This document shows positions 21,501 to 33,468 of a stretch of 64,000 bases of DNA, piece after piece. Each line of letters begins with the position of its first letter. The first letter of the stretch is position 1. Made by a program: the position numbers and the translations under genes. The notes beneath the pieces are model-generated. The model saw only the letters and a list, made by a program, of their open reading frames with translations. It was not told where the DNA came from and did no database searches. Location of the stretch: NCBI GenBank assembly GCA_037893225.1, contig JAZGUH010000762.1, forward strand, positions 62,001 to 126,000, written 5' to 3'. Source of the stretch: Hippasteria phrygiana. Its lineage: Eukaryota > Echinodermata > Asteroidea > Valvatida > Goniasteridae.

Positions 21501-24039
21501 TTGAAATGCCAATTGGAGAGAAAATAAATTTAGAACTTTTTTTCAGCGATGTGCTCGAAACTGGCCCTGGGGTATTCAGAACACTCGAAACGCCGCCCTG
21601 GGCGCGTTGGTTATGTTGAAATGCCAATTGGAGAGAAAAAAATTCGAAACATTTTTTTCACCGATGTGCTCGAAACTGGACGTGGAGTGTTCAAAAAATT
21701 CGAAACATTGTTTTCAGCGATGTGCTCGAAACTGGCCCTGGGGTGTTCAGAACACTCCATACGCCGCCCTGGGCGCGTTGGTTATGTTGAAATGCCAATT
21801 GGAGAGAAAAAAATTCGAAACATTTTTTTCAGCGATGTGCTCGAAACTGGCCCTGGGGTATTCAGAACACTCCATACGCCGAGCTAGGCGCGTTGGTTTT
21901 GTTAAAATGCCAATTGGAGAGAAAAAAATTCGAAATATTTTTTTCAGCGATGTGCTCGAAACTGGACGTGGAGTGTTCAAAAAATTCAAAACATTTTTTT
22001 CAGCGATGTGCTCGAAACTGGCCCTGGGGTGTTCAGAACACTCCATACGCCGAGCTAGGCGCGTTGGTTTTGTTGAAATGCCAATTGGAGAGAAAATAAA
22101 TTTAGAACTTTTTTTCAGCGATGTGCTCGAAACTGGCCCTGGGGTATTCAGAACACTCGAAACGCCGCCCTGGGCGCGTTGGTTATGTTGAAATGCCAAT
22201 TGGAGAGAAAAAAATTCGAAACATTTTTTTCACCGATGTGCTCGAAACTGGACGTGGAGTGTTCAAAAAATTCGAAACATTGTTTTCAGCGATGTGCTCG
22301 AAACTGGCCCTGGGGTGTTCAGAACACTCCATACGCCGCCCTGGGCGCGTTGGTTATGTTGAAATGCCAATTGGAGAGAAAAAAATTCGAAACATTTTTT
22401 TCAGCGATGTGCTCGAAACTGGACGTGGAGTGTTCAAAAAATTCGAAACATTTTTTTCAGCGATGTGCTCGAAACTGGCCCTGGGGTGTTCAGAACACTC
22501 CATACGCCGCCCTGGGCGCGTTGGTTATGTTGAAATGCCAATTGGAGAGAAAAAAATTCGAAACATTTTTTTCAGCGATGTGCTCGAAACTGGACGTGGA
22601 GTGTTCAAAAAATTCGAAACATTTTTTTCAGCGATGTGCTCGAAACTGGACGTGGAGTGTTCAAAAAATTCAAAACATTTTTTTCAGCGATGTGCTCGAA
22701 ACTGGCCCTGGGGTGTTCAGAACACTCCATACGCCGAGCTAGGCGCGTTGGTTTTGTTGAAATGCCAATTGGAGAGAAAATAAATTTAGAACTTTTTTTC
22801 AGCGATGTGCTCGAAACTGGCCCTGGGGTATTCAGAACACTCGAAACGCCGCCCTGGGCGCGTTGGTTATGTTGAAATGCCAATTGGAGAGAAAAAAATT
22901 CGAAACATTTTTTTCACCGATGTGCTCGAAACTGGACGTGGAGTGTTCAAAAAATTCGAAACATTGTTTTCAGCGATGTGCTCGAAACTGGCCCTGGGGT
23001 GTTCAGAACACTCCATACGCCGCCCTGGGCGCGTTGGTTATGTTGAAATGCCAATTGGAGAGAAAAAAATTCGAAACATTTTTTTCAGCGATGTGCTCGA
23101 AACTGGACGTGGAGTGTTCAAAAAATTCGAAACATTTTTTTCAGCGATGTGCTCGAAACTGGCCCTGGGGTGTTCAGAACACTCCATACGCCGCCCTGGG
23201 CGCGTTGGTTATGTTGAAATGCCAATTGGAGAGAAAAAAATTCGAAACATTTTTTTCAGCGATGTGCTCGAAACTGGACGTGGAGTGTTCAAAAAATTCG
23301 AAACATTTGTTTCAGCGATGTGCTCGAAACTGGCCCTGGGGTGTTCAGAACACTCCATACGCCGAGCTAGGCGCGTTGGTTTTGTTGAAATGGCAATTGG
23401 AGAGAAAAAAATTTGGAACTTTTTTTCAGCGATGTGCTCGAAACTGGCCCTGGGGTATTCAGAACACTCGATACGCCGCCCTGGGCGCGTTGGTTATGTT
23501 GAAATGCCAATTGGAGAGAAACAAATTCGAAACATTTTTTTCAGCGATGTGCTCGAAACTGGACGTGGAGTGTTCAAAAAATTCGGAATTTTTTTTCAGC
23601 GATGTGCTCGAAACTGGCCCTGGGGTATTCAGAACACTCGATACGCCGCCCTGGGCGCGTTGGTTATGTTGAAATGCCAATTGGAGAGAAAAAAATTCGA
23701 AACATTTTTTTCAGCGATGTGCTCGAAACTGGACGTGGAGTGTTCAAAAAATTCGAAACATTTTTTTCAGCGATGTGCTCGAAACTGGCCCTGGGGTATT
23801 CAGAACACTCTATACGCCGCCCTGGGCGCGTTGGTTATGTTGAAATGCCAATTGGAGAGAAAAAAATTCGAAACATTTTTGTCAGCGATGTGCTCGAAAC
23901 TGGACGTGGAGTGTTCAGAACACTCCATACGCCGAGCTAGGCGCGTTGGTTTTGTTGAAATGGCAATTGGAGAGAAAAAAATTCGGAACTTTTTTTCAGC
24001 GATGTGCTCGAAACTGGCCCTGGGGTATTCAGAACACTC
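18557..24039 (+). repeat. 5,536-bp higher-order block, copy 2
   Basis: Copy of 13021-18503 in direct tandem. The 21252 landmark corresponds to 15716. It contains the longest open frame of the shared kind, which is still a repeat by-product. Confidence 0.88.
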
Positions 24040-26722
24040 CATACGCCGAGCTAGGCGCGTTGGTTTTGTTAAAATGCCAATTGGAGAGAAAAAAATTCGA
24101 AATATTTTTTTCAGCGATGTGCTCGAAACTGGACGTGGAGTGTTCAAAAAATTCAAAACATTTTTTTCAGCGATGTGCTCGAAACTGGCCCTGGGGTGTT
24201 CAGAACACTCCATACGCCGAGCTAGGCGCGTTGGTTTTGTTGAAATGCCAATTGGAGAGAAAATAAATTTAGAACTTTTTTTCAGCGATGTGCTCGAAAC
24301 TGGCCCTGGGGTATTCAGAACACTCGAAACGCCGCCCTGGGCGCGTTGGTTATGTTGAAATGCCAATTGGAGAGAAAAAAATTCGAAACATTTTTTTCAC
24401 CGATGTGCTCGAAACTGGACGTGGAGTGTTCAAAAAATTCGAAACATTGTTTTCAGCGATGTGCTCGAAACTGGCCCTGGGGTGTTCAGAACACTCCATA
24501 CGCCGCCCTGGGCGCGTTGGTTATGTTGAAATGCCAATTGGAGAGAAAAAAATTCGAAACATTTTTTTCAGCGATGTGCTCGAAACTGGACGTGGAGTGT
24601 TCAAAAAATTCGAAACATTTTTTTCAGCGATGTGCTCGAAACTGGCCCTGGGGTGTTCAGAACACTCCATACGCAGCCCTGGGCGCGTTGGTTATGTTGA
24701 AATGCCAATTGGAGAGAAAAAAATTCGAAACATTTTTTTCAGCGATGTGCTCGAAACTGGACGTGGAGTGTTCAAAAAATTCGAAACATTTTTTTCAGCG
24801 ATGTGCTCGAAACTGGACGTGGAGTGTTCAAAAAATTCAAAACATTTTTTTCAGCGATGTGCTCGAAACTGGCCCTGGGGTGTTCAGAACACTCCATACG
24901 CCGAGCTAGGCGCGTTGGTTTTGTTGAAATGCCAATTGGAGAGAAAATAAATTTAGAACTTTTTTTCAGCGATGTGCTCGAAACTGGCCCTGGGGTATTC
25001 AGAACACTCGAAACGCCGCCCTGGGCGCGTTGGTTATGTTGAAATGCCAATTGGAGAGAAAAAAATTCGAAACATTTTTTTCACCGATGTGCTCGAAACT
25101 GGACGTGGAGTGTTCAAAAAATTCGAAACATTGTTTTCAGCGATGTGCTCGAAACTGGCCCTGGGGTGTTCAGAACACTCCATACGCCGCCCTGGGCGCG
25201 TTGGTTATGTTGAAATGCCAATTGGAGAGAAAAAAATTCGAAACATTTTTTTCAGCGATGTGCTCGAAACTGGACGTGGAGTGTTCAAAAAATTCGAAAC
25301 ATTTTTTTCAGCGATGTGCTCGAAACTGGCCCTGGGGTGTTCAGAACACTCCATACGCCGCCCTGGGCGCGTTGGTTATGTTGAAATGCCAATTGGAGAG
25401 AAAAAAATTCGAAACATTTTTTTCAGCGATGTGCTCGAAACTGGACGTGGAGTGTTCAAAAAATTCGAAACATTTGTTTCAGCGATGTGCTCGAAACTGG
25501 CCCTGGGGTGTTCAGAACACTCCATACGCCGCCCTGGGCGCGTTGGTTATGTTGAAATGCCAATTGGAGAGAAAAAAATTCGAAACATTTTTTTCAGCGA
25601 TGTGCTCGAAACTGGACGTGGAGTGTTCAAAAAATTCAAAACATTTTTTTCAGCGATGTGCTCGAAACTGGCCCTGGGGTGTTCAGAACACTCCATACGC
25701 CGAGCTAGGCGCGTTGGTTTTGTTGAAATGCCAATTGGAGAGAAAATAAATTTAGAACTTTTTTTCAGCGATGTGCTCGAAACTGGCCCTGGGGTATTCA
25801 GAACACTCGAAACGCCGCCCTGGGCGCGTTGGTTATGTTGAAATGCCAATTGGAGAGAAAAAAATTCGAAACATTTTTTTCACCGATGTGCTCGAAACTG
25901 GACGTGGAGTGTTCAAAAAATTCGAAACATTGTTTTCAGCGATGTGCTCGAAACTGGCCCTGGGGTGTTCAGAACACTCCATACGCCGCCCTGGGCGCGT
26001 TGGTTATGTTGAAATGCCAATTGGAGAGAAAAAAATTCGAAACATTTTTTTCAGCGATGTGCTCGAAACTGGACGTGGAGTGTTCAAAAAATTCGAAACA
26101 TTTTTTTCAGCGATGTGCTCGAAACTGGCCCTGGGGTGTTCAGAACACTCCATACGCCGCCCTGGGCGCGTTGGTTATGTTGAAATGCCAATTGGAGAGA
26201 AAAAAATTCGAAACATTTTTTTCAGCGATGTGCTCGAAACTGGACGTGGAGTGTTCAAAAAATTCGAAACATTTTTTTCAGCGATGTGCTCGAAACTGGC
26301 CCTGGGGTGTTCAGAACACTCCATACGCCGCCCTGGGCGCGTTGGTTATGTTGAAATGCCAATTGGAGAGAAAAAAATTCGAAACATTTTTGTCAGCGAT
26401 GTGCTCGAAACTGGCCCTGGGGTGTTCAGAACACTCCATACGCCGAGCTAGGCGCGTTGGTTTTGTTGAAATGGCAATTGGAGAGAAAAAAATTTGGAAC
26501 TTTTTTTCAGCGATGTGCTCGAAACTGGCCCTGGGGTATTCAGAACACTCGATACGCCGCCCTGGGCGCGTTGGTTATGTTGAAATGCCAATTGGAGAGA
26601 AACAAATTCGAAACATTTTTTTCAGCGATGTGCTCGAAACTGGACGTGGAGTGTTCAAAAAATTCGAAACATTTTTTTCAGCGATGTGCTCGAAACTGGC
26701 CCTGGGGTGTTCAGAACACTCC
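20218..26722 (+). repeat. 6,505-bp higher-order block, copy 1
   Basis: Bases 20218-26879 match 26723-33384 at offset 6,505, a 6,662-bp identity longer than the period. The left limit is G at 20217 against C at 26722 (ACTCG against ACTCC). The right limit is A at 26880 against G at 33385 (GGTATTC against GGTGTTC). The block contains landmarks 21252 and 24675, 3,423 bp apart. Confidence 0.88.
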
Positions 26723-29700
26723 ATACGCCGCCCTGGGCGCGTTGGTTATGTTGAAATGCCAATTGGAGAGAAAAAAATTCGAAACATTTTTTTCAGCGAT
26801 GTGCTCGAAACTGGACGTGGAGTGTTCAAAAAATTCGAAACATTTTTTTCAGCGATGTGCTCGAAACTGGCCCTGGGGTATTCAGAACACTCTATACGCC
26901 GCCCTGGGCGCGTTGGTTATGTTGAAATGCCAATTGGAGAGAAAAAAATTCGAAACATTTTTGTCAGCGATGTGCTCGAAACTGGACGTGGAGTGTTCAG
27001 AACACTCCATACGCCGAGCTAGGCGCGTTGGTTTTGTTGAAATGGCAATTGGAGAGAAAAAAATTCGGAACTTTTTTTCAGCGATGTGCTCGAAACTGGC
27101 CCTGGGGTATTCAGAACACTCCATACGCCGAGCTAGGCGCGTTGGTTTTGTTAAAATGCCAATTGGAGAGAAAAAAATTCGAAATATTTTTTTCAGCGAT
27201 GTGCTCGAAACTGGACGTGGAGTGTTCAAAAAATTCAAAACATTTTTTTCAGCGATGTGCTCGAAACTGGCCCTGGGGTGTTCAGAACACTCCATACGCC
27301 GAGCTAGGCGCGTTGGTTTTGTTGAAATGCCAATTGGAGAGAAAATAAATTTAGAACTTTTTTTCAGCGATGTGCTCGAAACTGGCCCTGGGGTATTCAG
27401 AACACTCGAAACGCCGCCCTGGGCGCGTTGGTTATGTTGAAATGCCAATTGGAGAGAAAAAAATTCGAAACATTTTTTTCACCGATGTGCTCGAAACTGG
27501 ACGTGGAGTGTTCAAAAAATTCGAAACATTGTTTTCAGCGATGTGCTCGAAACTGGCCCTGGGGTGTTCAGAACACTCCATACGCCGCCCTGGGCGCGTT
27601 GGTTATGTTGAAATGCCAATTGGAGAGAAAAAAATTCGAAACATTTTTTTCAGCGATGTGCTCGAAACTGGACGTGGAGTGTTCAAAAAATTCGAAACAT
27701 TTTTTTCAGCGATGTGCTCGAAACTGGCCCTGGGGTGTTCAGAACACTCCATACGCAGCCCTGGGCGCGTTGGTTATGTTGAAATGCCAATTGGAGAGAA
27801 AAAAATTCGAAACATTTTTTTCAGCGATGTGCTCGAAACTGGACGTGGAGTGTTCAAAAAATTCGAAACATTTTTTTCAGCGATGTGCTCGAAACTGGAC
27901 GTGGAGTGTTCAAAAAATTCAAAACATTTTTTTCAGCGATGTGCTCGAAACTGGCCCTGGGGTGTTCAGAACACTCCATACGCCGAGCTAGGCGCGTTGG
28001 TTTTGTTGAAATGCCAATTGGAGAGAAAATAAATTTAGAACTTTTTTTCAGCGATGTGCTCGAAACTGGCCCTGGGGTATTCAGAACACTCGAAACGCCG
28101 CCCTGGGCGCGTTGGTTATGTTGAAATGCCAATTGGAGAGAAAAAAATTCGAAACATTTTTTTCACCGATGTGCTCGAAACTGGACGTGGAGTGTTCAAA
28201 AAATTCGAAACATTGTTTTCAGCGATGTGCTCGAAACTGGCCCTGGGGTGTTCAGAACACTCCATACGCCGCCCTGGGCGCGTTGGTTATGTTGAAATGC
28301 CAATTGGAGAGAAAAAAATTCGAAACATTTTTTTCAGCGATGTGCTCGAAACTGGCCCTGGGGTATTCAGAACACTCCATACGCCGAGCTAGGCGCGTTG
28401 GTTTTGTTAAAATGCCAATTGGAGAGAAAAAAATTCGAAATATTTTTTTCAGCGATGTGCTCGAAACTGGACGTGGAGTGTTCAAAAAATTCAAAACATT
28501 TTTTTCAGCGATGTGCTCGAAACTGGCCCTGGGGTGTTCAGAACACTCCATACGCCGAGCTAGGCGCGTTGGTTTTGTTGAAATGCCAATTGGAGAGAAA
28601 ATAAATTTAGAACTTTTTTTCAGCGATGTGCTCGAAACTGGCCCTGGGGTATTCAGAACACTCGAAACGCCGCCCTGGGCGCGTTGGTTATGTTGAAATG
28701 CCAATTGGAGAGAAAAAAATTCGAAACATTTTTTTCACCGATGTGCTCGAAACTGGACGTGGAGTGTTCAAAAAATTCGAAACATTGTTTTCAGCGATGT
28801 GCTCGAAACTGGCCCTGGGGTGTTCAGAACACTCCATACGCCGCCCTGGGCGCGTTGGTTATGTTGAAATGCCAATTGGAGAGAAAAAAATTCGAAACAT
28901 TTTTTTCAGCGATGTGCTCGAAACTGGACGTGGAGTGTTCAAAAAATTCGAAACATTTTTTTCAGCGATGTGCTCGAAACTGGCCCTGGGGTGTTCAGAA
29001 CACTCCATACGCCGCCCTGGGCGCGTTGGTTATGTTGAAATGCCAATTGGAGAGAAAAAAATTCGAAACATTTTTTTCAGCGATGTGCTCGAAACTGGAC
29101 GTGGAGTGTTCAAAAAATTCGAAACATTTTTTTCAGCGATGTGCTCGAAACTGGACGTGGAGTGTTCAAAAAATTCAAAACATTTTTTTCAGCGATGTGC
29201 TCGAAACTGGCCCTGGGGTGTTCAGAACACTCCATACGCCGAGCTAGGCGCGTTGGTTTTGTTGAAATGCCAATTGGAGAGAAAATAAATTTAGAACTTT
29301 TTTTCAGCGATGTGCTCGAAACTGGCCCTGGGGTATTCAGAACACTCGAAACGCCGCCCTGGGCGCGTTGGTTATGTTGAAATGCCAATTGGAGAGAAAA
29401 AAATTCGAAACATTTTTTTCACCGATGTGCTCGAAACTGGACGTGGAGTGTTCAAAAAATTCGAAACATTGTTTTCAGCGATGTGCTCGAAACTGGCCCT
29501 GGGGTGTTCAGAACACTCCATACGCCGCCCTGGGCGCGTTGGTTATGTTGAAATGCCAATTGGAGAGAAAAAAATTCGAAACATTTTTTTCAGCGATGTG
29601 CTCGAAACTGGACGTGGAGTGTTCAAAAAATTCGAAACATTTTTTTCAGCGATGTGCTCGAAACTGGCCCTGGGGTGTTCAGAACACTCCATACGCCGCC

Positions 29701-32700
29701 CTGGGCGCGTTGGTTATGTTGAAATGCCAATTGGAGAGAAAAAAATTCGAAACATTTTTTTCAGCGATGTGCTCGAAACTGGACGTGGAGTGTTCAAAAA
29801 ATTCGAAACATTTGTTTCAGCGATGTGCTCGAAACTGGCCCTGGGGTGTTCAGAACACTCCATACGCCGAGCTAGGCGCGTTGGTTTTGTTGAAATGGCA
29901 ATTGGAGAGAAAAAAATTTGGAACTTTTTTTCAGCGATGTGCTCGAAACTGGCCCTGGGGTATTCAGAACACTCGATACGCCGCCCTGGGCGCGTTGGTT
30001 ATGTTGAAATGCCAATTGGAGAGAAACAAATTCGAAACATTTTTTTCAGCGATGTGCTCGAAACTGGACGTGGAGTGTTCAAAAAATTCGGAATTTTTTT
30101 TCAGCGATGTGCTCGAAACTGGCCCTGGGGTATTCAGAACACTCGATACGCCGCCCTGGGCGCGTTGGTTATGTTGAAATGCCAATTGGAGAGAAAAAAA
30201 TTCGAAACATTTTTTTCAGCGATGTGCTCGAAACTGGACGTGGAGTGTTCAAAAAATTCGAAACATTTTTTTCAGCGATGTGCTCGAAACTGGCCCTGGG
30301 GTATTCAGAACACTCTATACGCCGCCCTGGGCGCGTTGGTTATGTTGAAATGCCAATTGGAGAGAAAAAAATTCGAAACATTTTTGTCAGCGATGTGCTC
30401 GAAACTGGACGTGGAGTGTTCAGAACACTCCATACGCCGAGCTAGGCGCGTTGGTTTTGTTGAAATGGCAATTGGAGAGAAAAAAATTCGGAACTTTTTT
30501 TCAGCGATGTGCTCGAAACTGGCCCTGGGGTATTCAGAACACTCCATACGCCGAGCTAGGCGCGTTGGTTTTGTTAAAATGCCAATTGGAGAGAAAAAAA
30601 TTCGAAATATTTTTTTCAGCGATGTGCTCGAAACTGGACGTGGAGTGTTCAAAAAATTCAAAACATTTTTTTCAGCGATGTGCTCGAAACTGGCCCTGGG
30701 GTGTTCAGAACACTCCATACGCCGAGCTAGGCGCGTTGGTTTTGTTGAAATGCCAATTGGAGAGAAAATAAATTTAGAACTTTTTTTCAGCGATGTGCTC
30801 GAAACTGGCCCTGGGGTATTCAGAACACTCGAAACGCCGCCCTGGGCGCGTTGGTTATGTTGAAATGCCAATTGGAGAGAAAAAAATTCGAAACATTTTT
30901 TTCACCGATGTGCTCGAAACTGGACGTGGAGTGTTCAAAAAATTCGAAACATTGTTTTCAGCGATGTGCTCGAAACTGGCCCTGGGGTGTTCAGAACACT
31001 CCATACGCCGCCCTGGGCGCGTTGGTTATGTTGAAATGCCAATTGGAGAGAAAAAAATTCGAAACATTTTTTTCAGCGATGTGCTCGAAACTGGACGTGG
31101 AGTGTTCAAAAAATTCGAAACATTTTTTTCAGCGATGTGCTCGAAACTGGCCCTGGGGTGTTCAGAACACTCCATACGCAGCCCTGGGCGCGTTGGTTAT
31201 GTTGAAATGCCAATTGGAGAGAAAAAAATTCGAAACATTTTTTTCAGCGATGTGCTCGAAACTGGACGTGGAGTGTTCAAAAAATTCGAAACATTTTTTT
31301 CAGCGATGTGCTCGAAACTGGACGTGGAGTGTTCAAAAAATTCAAAACATTTTTTTCAGCGATGTGCTCGAAACTGGCCCTGGGGTGTTCAGAACACTCC
31401 ATACGCCGAGCTAGGCGCGTTGGTTTTGTTGAAATGCCAATTGGAGAGAAAATAAATTTAGAACTTTTTTTCAGCGATGTGCTCGAAACTGGCCCTGGGG
31501 TATTCAGAACACTCGAAACGCCGCCCTGGGCGCGTTGGTTATGTTGAAATGCCAATTGGAGAGAAAAAAATTCGAAACATTTTTTTCACCGATGTGCTCG
31601 AAACTGGACGTGGAGTGTTCAAAAAATTCGAAACATTGTTTTCAGCGATGTGCTCGAAACTGGCCCTGGGGTGTTCAGAACACTCCATACGCCGCCCTGG
31701 GCGCGTTGGTTATGTTGAAATGCCAATTGGAGAGAAAAAAATTCGAAACATTTTTTTCAGCGATGTGCTCGAAACTGGACGTGGAGTGTTCAAAAAATTC
31801 GAAACATTTTTTTCAGCGATGTGCTCGAAACTGGCCCTGGGGTGTTCAGAACACTCCATACGCCGCCCTGGGCGCGTTGGTTATGTTGAAATGCCAATTG
31901 GAGAGAAAAAAATTCGAAACATTTTTTTCAGCGATGTGCTCGAAACTGGACGTGGAGTGTTCAAAAAATTCGAAACATTTGTTTCAGCGATGTGCTCGAA
32001 ACTGGCCCTGGGGTGTTCAGAACACTCCATACGCCGCCCTGGGCGCGTTGGTTATGTTGAAATGCCAATTGGAGAGAAAAAAATTCGAAACATTTTTTTC
32101 AGCGATGTGCTCGAAACTGGACGTGGAGTGTTCAAAAAATTCAAAACATTTTTTTCAGCGATGTGCTCGAAACTGGCCCTGGGGTGTTCAGAACACTCCA
32201 TACGCCGAGCTAGGCGCGTTGGTTTTGTTGAAATGCCAATTGGAGAGAAAATAAATTTAGAACTTTTTTTCAGCGATGTGCTCGAAACTGGCCCTGGGGT
32301 ATTCAGAACACTCGAAACGCCGCCCTGGGCGCGTTGGTTATGTTGAAATGCCAATTGGAGAGAAAAAAATTCGAAACATTTTTTTCACCGATGTGCTCGA
32401 AACTGGACGTGGAGTGTTCAAAAAATTCGAAACATTGTTTTCAGCGATGTGCTCGAAACTGGCCCTGGGGTGTTCAGAACACTCCATACGCCGCCCTGGG
32501 CGCGTTGGTTATGTTGAAATGCCAATTGGAGAGAAAAAAATTCGAAACATTTTTTTCAGCGATGTGCTCGAAACTGGACGTGGAGTGTTCAAAAAATTCG
32601 AAACATTTTTTTCAGCGATGTGCTCGAAACTGGCCCTGGGGTGTTCAGAACACTCCATACGCCGCCCTGGGCGCGTTGGTTATGTTGAAATGCCAATTGG

Positions 32701-33384
32701 AGAGAAAAAAATTCGAAACATTTTTTTCAGCGATGTGCTCGAAACTGGACGTGGAGTGTTCAAAAAATTCGAAACATTTTTTTCAGCGATGTGCTCGAAA
32801 CTGGCCCTGGGGTGTTCAGAACACTCCATACGCCGCCCTGGGCGCGTTGGTTATGTTGAAATGCCAATTGGAGAGAAAAAAATTCGAAACATTTTTGTCA
32901 GCGATGTGCTCGAAACTGGCCCTGGGGTGTTCAGAACACTCCATACGCCGAGCTAGGCGCGTTGGTTTTGTTGAAATGGCAATTGGAGAGAAAAAAATTT
33001 GGAACTTTTTTTCAGCGATGTGCTCGAAACTGGCCCTGGGGTATTCAGAACACTCGATACGCCGCCCTGGGCGCGTTGGTTATGTTGAAATGCCAATTGG
33101 AGAGAAACAAATTCGAAACATTTTTTTCAGCGATGTGCTCGAAACTGGACGTGGAGTGTTCAAAAAATTCGAAACATTTTTTTCAGCGATGTGCTCGAAA
33201 CTGGCCCTGGGGTGTTCAGAACACTCCATACGCCGCCCTGGGCGCGTTGGTTATGTTGAAATGCCAATTGGAGAGAAAAAAATTCGAAACATTTTTTTCA
33301 GCGATGTGCTCGAAACTGGACGTGGAGTGTTCAAAAAATTCGAAACATTTTTTTCAGCGATGTGCTCGAAACTGGCCCTGGGGT
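26723..33384 (+). repeat. 6,505-bp higher-order block, copy 2
   Basis: Second tandem copy. Its landmarks at 27757 and 31180 equal 21252 and 24675 plus 6,505. I found no substitution between the copies in the landmarks compared, which implies a very recent duplication or gene conversion. Confidence 0.88.
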
Positions 33385-33468
33385 GTTCAGAACACTCCAT
33401 ACGCCGCCCTGGGCGCGTTGGTTATGTTGAAATGCCAATTGGAGAGAAAAAAATTCGAAACATTTTTT

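Noticed and set aside
22805..24358. Long open reading frames on both strands (up to 517 codons, here and at 29310-30863) as a repetitive protein gene
   Set aside because: The same DNA is open in several frames at once. The frames stop at fixed unit features (TAG in GAGCTAGG, TGA in GTTATGTTGAA, TAA in GAAAATAA and GTGTTAAA). They stay open only because 114 and 115+56 are multiples of three. Single-base unit variants shift the frame freely, there is no promoter or splice context, and no domain is recognisable.
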